Shown piece by piece: positions 51,661 through 61,598 of a stretch of 64,000 bases of DNA. The number at the start of each line of letters is the position of its first letter. The first letter of the stretch is position 1. Location: positions 1,984,001 to 2,048,000 of the forward strand of contig JAWZSP010000009.1 in NCBI GenBank assembly GCA_034401135.1, written 5' to 3'. The notes under the pieces are model-generated. The model was not told where the DNA came from. It saw only the letters and a program-made list of their open reading frames with translations, and did no database searches. Source of the stretch: Volutella citrinella. Taxonomy: Eukaryota; Ascomycota; Sordariomycetes; Hypocreales; Nectriaceae. The translations under genes and the position numbers were made by a program.

Positions 51661-52920
51661 TCAGTTGGGCCTGCAAAAACGCTGCAGATTCGGAAACACT
51701 TCTCCCACGGCACTTCCCCAGCTCCAATTACCCAAATTCCTCAAATGTGCAACGAAAACAGGATGCAGCAGCATCGTCTGCTTATCCGGAGACTCTATGA
51801 TGGCTGTCACGTCCGGATACGGCCAATTGACGGAGAAGCTCCTGCCCGTGAGATGCCTAAACTCTTCAAACCGGCTCCAGTCCATCTCTTTGATGAGCTC
51901 ATCCCGGACCTCGGGCCGCGTCATGACATCGATCCACGCCGGGTGTGGAACTGTGAGCTGTAGCTCCGTCGGCCGCATAAACACGGGCATCTGCTCATAC
52001 GTCTCCTTTGTGCGGCATACGAGCCACTTGATGAGGTGAGACAGGATGTACATGAAGCCGATCCTCTCAGCCAGCTTCTTGACCGGAGACCACAAGACTT
52101 GCTTGGCGACGGCGTCGGTAAACTCTCGCTCCAGGTCGACGTGGTCCTCAGACGGGTTGAGCAAGGAACCGATGCTGGGGAACACTGGCTCGCCTAGCTC
52201 GCCCTGTTGGCCTAGCTGATGCACTCGTGTGCGCCACGCCTCTGTCATGTTCTTGATGAGGTATTCGATTCTCGACGAGGGCGGCAGGTTCAGCGGGACT
52301 CGCTGCCATTCTGGTAATTCACTCGATGAGGGGCTCGCAGGCCATTTGACGGTTATCGAGTCCTCGGCAGGTGGACTGCCGCTCAAGGCATTCCCGAGAG
52401 ACGCGATGGGCCCCAGTCCTGTGTCAATGTTGAGATCGAGAAAGTCGATGTCGTGCCACGAGTGGAACGGGTTTATTGTAAGGCCCATCCCAAAGTCAAG
52501 GGCCAACGTGCTGGGAGCGCCCTCGTCCGTATTGTAAGGGGGCGCCAGTCGAGCGAGTTCCAGCGTCTTTGGCGACAATGCTTCCAACACATCAGCATCT
52601 GCTGAGGAAGCGCTGCTAGTTGTAGCAGGCGATGTGTCTGCATTGGTTTCCGCGGATGTTCTCTGCTCCGCATCTCGATACTGCCGCACAAGCTCCTCGG
52701 CCTCCTGGAGCTGCGTCGTCAGCTGCAAGATCTTTTGCTCTAGCGATCGGGTGTACGCCTTGTTCTTTGCGCGATGGTGTCTCTGGTTGTCTCGATCAAT
52801 GGCTCGTTTCTTCTCGGCCTGCTCGTTCGTCAAATTCGATACCCGGCGGGCAACATTGACTGGCGCGACGGATGACCGCATCGTTGCTTCTCGACAGCAA
52901 GCAGAACAGCCCGTGGGCAT
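51661..52920 (-). CDS. bZIP transcription factor with DUF3425 domain
   Basis: Intronless, 419 residues. The basic region and zipper start at ~residue 38 (KKRAIDRDNQRHHRAKNKAYTR, then LEQKILQLTTQLQEAEELVRQY with leucine spacing). The C-terminal ~150 residues are the DUF3425 type: RPTELQLTVPHPAWIDVMTRPEVRDELI, FSVNWPYPDVTAII, HPVFVAHLRNLGNWSW. This bZIP plus DUF3425 combination is common in filamentous ascomycetes; some members influence stress responses or secondary metabolism. Start 52920 is the first ATG; Met14 (52881) is an alternative just before the basic region. Target genes are not evident. Confidence 0.85.
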   Translation of the reverse strand: MPTGCSACCREATMRSSVAPVNVARRVSNLTNEQAEKKRAIDRDNQRHHRAKNKAYTRSLEQKILQLTTQLQEAEELVRQYRDAEQRTSAETNADTSPATTSSASSADADVLEALSPKTLELARLAPPYNTDEGAPSTLALDFGMGLTINPFHSWHDIDFLDLNIDTGLGPIASLGNALSGSPPAEDSITVKWPASPSSSELPEWQRVPLNLPPSSRIEYLIKNMTEAWRTRVHQLGQQGELGEPVFPSIGSLLNPSEDHVDLEREFTDAVAKQVLWSPVKKLAERIGFMYILSHLIKWLVCRTKETYEQMPVFMRPTELQLTVPHPAWIDVMTRPEVRDELIKEMDWSRFEEFRHLTGRSFSVNWPYPDVTAIIESPDKQTMLLHPVFVAHLRNLGNWSWGSAVGEVFPNLQRFCRPN

Positions 52921-53198
52921 GCGGAGCGTGTCATGTTAGGGGGGTTCGGGAGCATCGGTCAGGTCCATCCTTTAAGGACATGGTTCAACCCCACTTTGGA
53001 GCATGGTATGCTCAGGCGCTAGAATGACACCATCTCTCGACTGTGCCGCTGCCCGATATCAAAAGTGGAGAATGTGGGTCGAGCACGACATCGTAGTTGA
53101 CGCGTCCAGTTGTTCATCGTCCCCCCGCATTGCACGGCTACCTTCCAGATGTGATGTAAGCCAGAGTGACGATCCGTTGACTGTGCTATAGTCAGCCA

Positions 53199-54871
53199 TC
53201 AACGGACCTTGCGCCGCAAAAGGCCCATTTCCGACATGACCCTCGCGAGATCCGGCATCGCCACTGGCAGATCGTATCGCGGCACAGGGTTAGTGCCTTC
53301 AGCCAAAGTCATGGCCTCGAGAATAGCCGCCACTTCATGGCTATCCCAGACGCCTTCCCGCCTCGATATGGATTGGAGGAGTCTGATACCCCGCCAGCGG
53401 ACGTCGTGGTCCTCGCATCGTCTACAAACTTGAGCGATTGTAGCAACGAGGCTTCCATCGAATGAGAATGTGGGCGCAGAATTAAACCTCTCCTCGGACC
53501 GGATGGCAACCTCTGCTCGCCGAATGATTTCCTCGCATTGGTCTCTGGGGAAATCAGCTCCCTTTGGATTGGCGAGATAGATTGTCCAGCGGTATTGGTA
53601 CAGGGAGAGAGTGTTGATGAGGTAGATGTCCCTCTTTGACATGCTTTCCATGTCCAGCGCGGCGGTGAACATGTCAAACCGCATGCTCCAGGATGCAAAA
53701 GTATCAACGAGTGTGCCTATCCCAGGCCAGAATGGAGGAGATGCAACACCGCCCGCCCACACCTGCCGCCCAGAAAACGTCCGCTCGGCCTCCATCATTT
53801 TCTCAAAGCGATGAAGCGCCTTTTCCGCCTCGGCAATGGACTGGAAAGGCTTCGAGGGATCTTCGTTCGCCAAGACAGGCGAAAAGTGAAAGTCAAGGTC
53901 GGGCTGGACGTTGATGTATAGATATGATGAGACATCCTGGCTGAGTCGGCATATAACTTGCGCGATAGAGTCTAGGAAATTTGGCTGGAGAGTAGCCGTT
54001 GGCACTTGGTCCGTTTTTTGGGCTGCCTCGACATCATCTGAGGTCGGCATCCTCGCCTGATCCAAAAGCAGAGTAGCCCCTGATTTCAGATGCTGAACAG
54101 AGGATGGATACCGTCCGACAAGGTTCTCGATGCCAATGAACAACGCGCAGCAGATGAGTGTTACCTCCTTGTGCTGCATCTCATTTCCTGTGAGACTTGT
54201 CAAGTAATGGATTGCCGTGTTGTATTTCTCAATCGATACTTGCTCAAGCCTCTGGATGGCAGAGTGTGCCGTTGGGTTGGAGTATCGGATTTTGAAGAGC
54301 TTGTGAGCAGCTCCAAAAGCATGGGTTGCATGCTTGACTGCTTCAACAGACAACCCGAGCGGTAATGCGTGGCGATGCCAGAACTCGGTGGGACTGGCAG
54401 TTGTCTCCAAATCCCGAACCGCGTCGCTGTATACGTGATGTAGGATTTCTCGATCAATTGTACTGTCAGGTGCAACCAGGGCAGGGAGGATCGTCAAGGA
54501 GGTACTGGTGCTCGGGGCCGTCTTGCTTCTTGACTCCCTCTCTAGATCCTCCTGCATTTGGCGTTTTGTTCGTCGCACGCGCTTTCGAGGAGCCTCATAT
54601 CCATCGCATTTCATCTTTGAAGACAGGCATCTGCGGCATGATGGCTTTTCTTCATCGCACTTGAGGTGGCGGATTCTATCAAACGTCAAGTTGAGTCCGA
54701 TATCGGCCAAAGAGGATCAATACACACTTGCTGAGATGCCTTGTTAGAACATATTGCACCAAGTTTCTGGATTACTCACCAAGTGATGCACCCAGAGGTG
54801 ACTCTAGGTGCCTTTGCTCTTGTAAGTCTCTTGGAGTCTGCCTCCCTTTTCTCCTCATGTCCATCTCCCAT
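53199..54871 (-). CDS. Zn2Cys6 transcription factor with a 3-nt micro-exon in the zinc cluster
   Basis: Proposed exons on the minus strand: 54871-54780, 54730-54728 (3 nt) and 54675-53199; 523 residues. The downstream exon begins inside the zinc cluster (IRHLKCDEEKPSCRRCLSSKMKCDGY) and the upstream exon ends GCIT plus TG. Only the micro-exon CAA, bounded by CAG and GTGTGT, gives the full C-I-T-C-K-I-R-H-L-K-C pattern in frame. Direct joining of the two large exons makes TGA. Introns are 49 and 52 nt, with good donors (GTGAGT, GTGTGT) and a TCTAAC branch point in the first. The rest matches the fungal regulator domain DUF3468 (HAFGAAHKLF, VTLICCALFIGIENLVGRY). Start 54871 (MGDGHEEK). A GATA-type ATCTGATAA lies 260 bp upstream. 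Confidence 0.78.
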
Positions 54872-55364
54872 GGCGAATAACAAGTGCCGGGCTCGTTTAC
54901 GCAATGGGGCTCAATTACAGTCCCCAGGTGGTTGTTGACGACTCAAGATGAAATAGCTGTGCGGATGAGCAGCTTTACCTTGTCCCAATCCGATTGTCCT
55001 GCTCAAATGCACTGTTAACGTCGTCAGGGGGCAATGACGAGCAAGATTTTGCATGGCCAAATGACGCCTGAGCAAGGTGGGCACTTTTAGCTACCACGTG
55101 ATGCTCATCTGACGAAGCTGGCGGATCCCCATCTGATAAGATCATTGGAGATTGACGGCGGCCAGGTGGGTCGATGCCAAGAATCGAGCATGGATCGGCC
55201 GGCAGCGTCTGCTGATCTACGCCGTAATTATTACTTGGGGTCCGGGGATGAGGAGAGAACGTTACATTAATTACTAGCTCACGCTACCGTCCCATGGATT
55301 TACAAGAAGGATAACTGCATCATCTCTGCAGTCGACCAATCTCATCTGCCTCCACTTGCACCAT
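54872..55364. promoter_or_regulatory. Promoter of the Zn2Cys6 gene, with an iron-GATA-type site
   Basis: Upstream of the Zn2Cys6 gene and downstream of the siderophore transporter gene. No gene is seen. It holds ATCTGATAA at 55131-55139, which fits the SreA/SRE consensus ATCWGATAA. Confidence 0.45.
55131..55139 (+). promoter_or_regulatory. ATCWGATAA (iron-GATA) match
   Basis: Exact match atctgataa, 260 bp upstream of the Zn2Cys6 start at 54871. Such 9-mers are expected about once per 64 kb by chance, so this site alone is weak evidence. Confidence 0.35.
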
Positions 55365-57172
55365 TTAAGCCCTGTCTCGCAGTCGCTTCATCCCCTTGAC
55401 ATTAATGTCCTTCCAGAAGGCAACGCAACCGAGAGTAATAACCATGATGCAACAAGACGTGATGAGGATAATCCGCTGAGTGTCTCCGTAGGCAAGCGAA
55501 ATGCCCTCATAGGCCGGGCTCCCCTTGGGATATGAGCTCTGGACGTCAATGTCGCCGTAGATTTCCTGGAGGTTGCCCTTCTCAGACTCGGGCAGGCGAT
55601 TCTCAAGCGCATCCTCGAATAGTCCAGTCCAAAGAGCGCCGGCAAGGGCAAATCCAATAGCCTTGCCGACACCAGCAAACAGCGACTCGACGGCAAGGAC
55701 AGCGGGCATGTGCTCGTGGTCCGAGACCGCCATGAGGGCCAGCTGCTCGATGGGGTTCAAGATGCCTCCTCCGATGGAGATGAAGACTTGGCAGAGGATC
55801 ACCAGTCCAATGTGGGTGTCGGTGGTTCGGAATTTGATCAAGAGACCGTATCCCAGAATGACCAAGGGCACTCCGACGAACAGGGCGTAGTGCTTGATGC
55901 GCCCATAGTAACGCACAGCAACGCCGATAAGGATGTTGGTAATGGTGGCTCCCAGGTAGTAGATGTTGGTGATGTACGTCGCGGTAGTAACAGACTGGCG
56001 GAAGACGACAATGAGTTGCGAGTAAAAGTACGCAGCACCAAGCTGTTCTCCCGCCTGCAACGTGAGAACCATGAGATTGGTGGCGATGATGGTCCTGTCA
56101 GTGAGCAGGTTCCAGGGGATGAAGGTGGATTCCGCCACGTATCTCTCATAGAGGGCGAAGACGGGGATGAGCAGCACGCCAAAGACGATGAAGCAGATGA
56201 CAATGGGGGCCTTCCATCCCTCGGTCTGGTACGAGTAGATGTTGACTCCGAGCAGGAGCAGAGCCAGAGCAGTGGCGATGATGAGGATGCCGACAAGGTC
56301 AAACTCCTTCACGTAGTGCACCACAGACTGCTGCCAGGTCCTGGCCGGAGAAGCGGGCCTGGGCTTGCGAAGGTTCCTCTGCACAACGTACAAGTACCAG
56401 AGCAGAGGCGCAAAGACGGCGACGTAGACTGGAGCCCAGAGGCCGAAGCCCCAGCGCCAGCCGATGGTCTTGAGAATCTGCTCCGTCGCGGGACCGTAGG
56501 CCCAGATGGTGGCGAGGATGGGCGCACCAGTGATGCCCATGAGGAAGACACGGTTGCGCATGGCAGTAGTATCGGCAATGAAGATGATGATACTGAACCG
56601 GATGCCGTTGTAGCCAATGGTGTAGAAGACCTCAGCGGCCATGTAAGTCTCGACGTTGCTGCACGTGGCCATGAGGATGATGCCAAGGAGCAGCGAAGCG
56701 ACCATGACTGCGAAGCCCTGGGTTCTTCCCCAGACCTCGATCAGCTTGGAGTAGGGAAGCTTGACGACAGCGCTCGCCACATTGGCAACTACAGACGTCG
56801 TCGCCGTCAGGGAGTGCTTGCGAAAGGCACTCGTCACGTAAGGGTTGAGTGTGCGGAAGACTCCCGACGAGAGGTCGTGGATAAAAGCCATCAAGACCAA
56901 GCTTTCAAACAATGTGAGAAACATAGACGCGCCACAGGAGGAGCAAGCACCTACAGAGTGTATGCGATGATGAACTGCTTCCAGGGAAGCGCGTGCTCGG
57001 CCTCTGCCAGCTTGTCGCCAGCCATCTCCGTGTCAGAAGCGTTCTTTTCCTCATCGCGAGGCGCTCCATCGCCCACTGTCACGGTGGCAGCGCTCTTTTC
57101 GCTCTGCACAGGCTGGGTCGTCTGCTCGGCCACCGCAGGGTCCCTTTTCGAAAAGAGATCTCGAATGCCCAT
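55365..57172 (-). CDS. MFS siderophore iron transporter (SIT/MirB-like)
   Basis: Two exons on the minus strand, 57172-56955 and 56901-55365; 584 residues, usual for this family (14 helices). A ~65-residue charged cytosolic N terminus precedes helix 1. Family signatures are FRTLNPYVTSAF, SVVANVASAVVKLPYSKLIEVWGR (the A-x-x-x-K-P-x-x-x-K type motif of siderophore transporters) and YTIGYNGIRFSIIIFIADTTAMRNR. Start 57172 (MGIRDLF) follows a long in-frame extension of doubtful content. The intron (53 nt) begins GTAGGT and ends in AAG, joining AYTL to LVLMAFIHD within helix 1. It imports ferric siderophores across the plasma membrane, normally under iron control. A perfect SreA-type site lies 189 bp upstream. 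Confidence 0.86.
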
Positions 57173-58107
57173 CTTGAAGGAATCCACGCGCTTCTTTGCA
57201 GGAGTAGCTGATGCTGAGGTGCTTGAGGAGGGAAACTTGTGCTGGCTGATGATGTGTGTCCTAGAGGAGGACACACGACGAGTATTTATGGTCGCAGCCG
57301 AGAGGTGTTTTTTCTTCAGCGAAAAGCCACAAAAGCGCCTCCGTCGTGAGATGGGCGCTGTTATCTGATCATCTAAGCGAAAATTATCAATCAAGGCTTG
57401 CACATTTTCGTCTTGGCGCCCCGGTTATTGGGCGCATCGTAGATATAACGTGCATCCCGTCCCATCTGTTACGCAAGACGCCTGCACCAGAAGCAAACCT
57501 TTTTTTTCCGGGATCCAGTCAGGCAACGTGGGCTGGTTCAAGGTTAAAAGGGTCCCGCCGCGCTATTGATGGGCGAGCACGATGCCATTGGGCGTCACGT
57601 AGATAAAAATCGAGCGACTCCACCAGGAACCAGTTCGTGATCGGCTAGTCAGTCTCGAACCCCCCCGCCAAGACAAGGCCATACGATCGCAGGTCCCGAA
57701 AATCCGAGCTTCATGCTTGTTAAGTGGGGGAAAGCTCGAGTATGTGCGCTGGTTTCATAGGTTAAGGCCGCAGAGGGCCAAGAGCTGATGTGAACGACCG
57801 GGCTGGTGATCGCCTTTACTGCGAAGGGCTACCGTGCGATTCGGCTCGCATTTACGGATTAAAGAACGCGACAGGTCCCAAGATGTGCTGCTCACGCGTG
57901 GGGCTGGTGGGGTTCTCCGGCACGGGAGAACCAAAACGGCAGTCAAGTTGCTAGCGCCAAGTTTTGATGAATGAGGACATGAAGATGGTGCGTGTCAGCA
58001 GAGAAGCATGTGGTATGCATCCCTTGTATTTGGTTGATTTGGTAACTAAATGAGTAGCGATGTTGTACAGGAACTAAATGATGTCTCGGATGACATGTCT
58101 CGCCGTT
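57173..58107. promoter_or_regulatory. Promoter of the siderophore transporter
   Basis: 0.9 kb between two minus-strand genes. It carries ATCAGATAA (minus strand, 57369-57361). The remaining part has no recognisable gene. Confidence 0.5.
57361..57369 (-). promoter_or_regulatory. Iron-GATA (SreA/SRE-type) site upstream of the siderophore transporter
   Basis: Exact match to ATCWGATAA (ATCAGATAA on the coding strand), 189 bp before the start codon. Siderophore transporters are classic targets of the iron-sensing GATA repressor, which blocks transcription when iron is plentiful. The link is inferred from motif plus gene type. Confidence 0.6.
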
Positions 58108-58839
58108 CTAATGGTGTAGCACCGTGGCCAGCACAAATCCATTGAACACGGGCGTCTCAATCACCGGGTACATCGACACCACCGTTGGCACAAGTGTCGC
58201 CTTGACTCTGTCATCCTTGCCAACCTTGTCAAGAAACGAACCCTCGACTATCTCAGCCTGCCCGTTCTTGAACATGGACGCAATCACATCATCAAAGAAG
58301 ATGCAGCCATTGGGTCGTGTCAGCTTGACAGCCCAGTCAAAGTGCTCCCAATGGTCCGCAAAGTCGGCATCGATGAAGACCATGTCGAACTGACGGCCCT
58401 CGGCGGCCAGCTTGGGCAGCACCTCGAGGCCCGAACCCAAGAGAATCTCTGCATCAAGGCCCTCGACGTTCTCAATCGCCACGTCGCGGTGCTTGGGCTC
58501 AATCTCGATGCTTGTGACTTTGGCGCCGGCTTGGGCGAAGCAGATGGTCGAGTAGCCGCCCAGTGTGCCAATCTCGAGGACGTTCTTGGCTTGCATGGAT
58601 TGGGCCAGGATGGAGAGGAGTTGGCCAGCCAAGGGGAGGACGCTGATGGGAGGGAGGCCCTTGTCGATGGAATTTGAGAGGGCGTGTTGCAGCTTGGCGT
58701 CTGGGCGTATGAGGGCCTTTTGCGCCTGGATGTCGAGACGTGGAGCAGCCCGGAAGTTGTCAAAGTCCACCACAGGCTTCAACACGTCCATCATGGCTCC
58801 CATCTTCTCCTTGGCGGCCTGCAGCTGTTCGTTGTTCAT
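58108..58839 (-). CDS. Class I SAM-dependent O-methyltransferase
   Basis: Intronless, 243 residues from the ATG at 58839 (MNNEQLQ). The length is typical of caffeoyl-CoA/catechol O-methyltransferase-type enzymes. Motif I (SAM) VLEIGTLGGYSTICFA, the acidic end of strand 2 SIEIEP and metal-binding FIDADFADHW are present; the catalytic region FFDDV follows strand 5. The fold is cytosolic and metal dependent. Members methylate phenolic or alcohol groups of small molecules, often in secondary metabolism. Divergent from a Zn2Cys6 gene over a 342-bp promoter with palindromes, so joint regulation is likely. Confidence 0.87.
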   Translation of the reverse strand: MNNEQLQAAKEKMGAMMDVLKPVVDFDNFRAAPRLDIQAQKALIRPDAKLQHALSNSIDKGLPPISVLPLAGQLLSILAQSMQAKNVLEIGTLGGYSTICFAQAGAKVTSIEIEPKHRDVAIENVEGLDAEILLGSGLEVLPKLAAEGRQFDMVFIDADFADHWEHFDWAVKLTRPNGCIFFDDVIASMFKNGQAEIVEGSFLDKVGKDDRVKATLVPTVVSMYPVIETPVFNGFVLATVLHH

Positions 58840-59181
58840 TGTGAAATAGAAGGGAGGCAAGAAGGTCTTAGTGCTGTGAGAGGGCGGTTTTGTGTTGTTG
58901 AGGGAGTGTGGATGGTTACTTTGGGCTTGGAGCTTCCAGAATATTTATACTTGATGCGACATGGTGAATTCACCATCCCATAGCTTGCTGATTGATAACG
59001 GGTGCATGAACTAGGACGAGTTTGCGTCGTCAGCCCTGTCTTCGGATCCGCGGGTCCGAGGCCACTAGCCTTTGGTGGTGTTATGGATATCCACGCTAGT
59101 TTAACCCACCTCCGGTCCGCGGATCCGCGGGTCCACGGTCACCCTCTCAACCCCCAAACTGTCCACAGACACGCCGCAGCC
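58840..59181. promoter_or_regulatory. Divergent promoter with repeated CCGCGG palindromes
   Basis: The 15-mer cggatccgcgggtcc occurs twice, at 59043-59057 and 59120-59134, 77 bp apart. The second copy is part of the perfect 14-bp palindrome CCGCGGATCCGCGG (59117-59130). Paired CGG/CCG triplets are the standard targets of Zn2Cys6 dimers, and this promoter serves both the methyltransferase and the Zn2Cys6 gene. Autoregulation by the adjacent factor is a reasonable inference. Confidence 0.65.
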
Positions 59182-61276
59182 ATGTCCGCCGCGCAGAAGA
59201 ATGCGTGTCTATCGTGCCGCCAGAGAAAGCTTAAGTGCGACCGGCGGCAGCCGTGCGCCAATTGCGTGTCGCGGTCGGTTGAGTGCGCGCAGCAGCTTCT
59301 GCCGCCCGCAAACCGCGGCACCAAGAGGACCCATGACGAGGCGGCAGTGGACGCGAACGATGCCTCCATCATTTCAAGTATTCTCAGTCGCTTAGATGAC
59401 ATTGAGGCGTACATTGAATCTGCCAAGGCCAAGGACACCAATACTCTCGTGCCCAGCTCCATTAGCGGCCAAATCCACGCCATCCGAACCGCCGCCTCTG
59501 CATCCTCAGTCGAAGCCCAGGCATCTGCGACTGATGAAGCCCCTCGCATGATTCTGTCTGATGGCCGTGTTCAGCTGGGGAGATTTTCGGGCAACGATTG
59601 CATAATGGTTCTTCAATCGCCATCCCTCACGTCTAAACAGTTTGCTAATGAGGCGCAGCGTCGAGCCCTGGTCCACGACCTCTCCATCAGCATCTCACCC
59701 ACTCCAAAGGTGGAGGATACTGGGCCTTTGCAAGTACAGTTACCATGCAAGGCAGAAACATTGAGGCTGTTCCAGGTCTATTTTGAGTTTATCGGCCCCT
59801 ACCAGCGCTTGATCTACCAGCCGCACTCTCTCGACACGATAGAGCACGTCTACCACCAAGTCGAACATGTATCTGCCACGACTGCGCCGCGCGGCTTGGC
59901 CCTCCTCCTCAGCGTCATTTCGCTTGCTATAATCCTTGAACCGTTAAAGGGCCCTTTAGAAGTGGTTACTCCGCTTATAGCGGAACGCATCACGAGATCT
60001 GCCATCTACATCCGGGCGGCGATGGACTGCCTGGAGCAGCATAGACGCCGCATCGATCACACCCTCGAGAATGTACAGGCTATGCTGGTGCTACAGTTTG
60101 TAGTCAACCACATCGAAGCCTTTTCTCCAAGATACCGCTCCCTGCTGACAGAAACCGTCACTGTATCCCACTGTCTCGGTCTCCACGTGGTTGACTCGAC
60201 AGTCAAGGAAGGCCAGTCATGTGGCCCTACCGATCCTATCACGCAAGAAATTAAGCGGAGGGTGTGGTGGTATCTGGCAGCTACTGACTGGATGGTGTCC
60301 ATGGCAGAAGGTGTGAAGCTCCCCTCAGGTCGCCTTGCCACTGCTAACAGTCAAAGGGACACTCAACTCTGTGTATATTGTTCAGCCCAAGCTGGCCGTC
60401 ACTAACATGCCACGAAACATCAACGATGCCGATCTTGGAAAACCAGACGTGGAAGAGCGGCCTCTCTGGGAGCCAACGGAGATGTCGTATTTCTTGCACC
60501 GAGTCAAGCTGTCAGAGATTTCTCGAGCCATGTCGGACATGATCCCGCACGACCCCAGCCAAACCACCACCGAAATGGTCCTGTTGCTCGACTCAAAAAT
60601 TGAGTCGCTGATCCAGGAGCTCCCAGCCTTCTTCAGAATCGAGACGGCAGCTTCGCCTGGGTCTACACAAGTCGACCGTGACCACCCCTACATCCCGGCA
60701 CAACGCCTCGTCCTCAACATGATGATCAACCTCGTCCGATGCAAACTGCACTTCCTTTATTTACCTGGACATCCGAACAAGTCGCTCCACATCTTCTCGC
60801 GCCACGCCAGCATCAAGGCTGCGCGCAATGTGCTCGCCGGGCATCGGGACATGAGCATCCAAGACCTTTCGCATTCGGCCGACTTCATGAAGATCCAGGG
60901 CACGGTGTACCACATGTTCATGGGAGCTCTCATCTTAGCCACCGACCTGTGCTGCAACCAAGACATGGTGGAGGATTTCGAGCGGCAGTCGGCTGAGCTG
61001 AAGGAGGTACTAGGGCGGTTGGAGGGCATCAAGCAGCACTCTCAAATTGCGGCAAAGTTCCTGGGAGAGCTGACACAGCTTCTCGTCAAGTTCAAGGTCT
61101 GGCCGGCTCCAGATGCTGTCCTAAATGACGACTCCGGCGATCTCTCCGTGGACATGCCGACATTCGGGCACGGCATTGAGCTCAGCGTTGACGACCTTGT
61201 CTCGTTTCCCTTTGACAGCTTATGGGATACTTTTGTGTCGCGGCCTTCAGCCTTGGACATGATTGACATACTATAG
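59182..61276 (+). CDS. Zn2Cys6 transcription factor, probable regulator of the adjacent methyltransferase
   Basis: Two exons, 59182-60310 and 60357-61276, with a 46-nt intron; 682 residues from the ATG at 59182 (gccgcagccATGT). Frame upstream of this ATG is open but low-complexity. The zinc cluster is near the N terminus: C-LSC-RQRKLK-C-DRRQP-C-ANC-VSRSVE-C. A coiled segment (ISSILSRLDDIEAYIESAK) follows. The fungal_trans core includes FRLFQVYFEFIGPYQRLIY-like sequence, RRVWWYLAATDWM and NMPRNINDADL. The intron removes the segment between MAE and GTLNSVYIVQP; the acceptor is AAG soon after CTAAC, and a CAG eight nt upstream also keeps the frame. Probably a pathway-specific activator. Confidence 0.83.
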
Positions 61277-61598
61277 AGATGAATAGAACAAAGAGGGTAT
61301 TGACAGACCTCTATATAGATTTTGGAACGATGAGTGGCGCTGTGCTGGGCTCACCCCTCTGTGGGTCCATGGTCAGTCTGTCCGTGACTCCGGTCCGGGT
61401 CCTAGGAGCGGTTTTCGGCGACGCTAACCCGGCTTGCTGCATTTCCATTACGATAACGATGCCATTTCTGCTGTAGCACATGACTACGCAACTCTGTGAT
61501 CATGCAATTACTGAGGGCTCCGACCAAATCGAACGAGTGCGACAGAAACCAGGCTTCGCGCCTCTCATTTCTCCCACCATTGCTTCATAGTGGACGCC
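61277..61598. other. Short intergenic region, nothing recognised
   Basis: Contains the 3' end of the Zn2Cys6 gene and the 5' flank of the C2H2 gene. No features recognised. Confidence 0.4.

Noticed and set aside
54872..55000. Possible unspliced N-terminal extension of the Zn2Cys6 gene
   Set aside because: The ATG at 54871 gives exactly the right phase into the zinc cluster; upstream frames have no good start.
55710..57368. 552-codon plus-strand ORF opposite the siderophore transporter
   Set aside because: It is the antisense shadow of a well-supported MFS gene: Asp/Glu/Gly-rich composition without domain, and no plausible start or splice signals.
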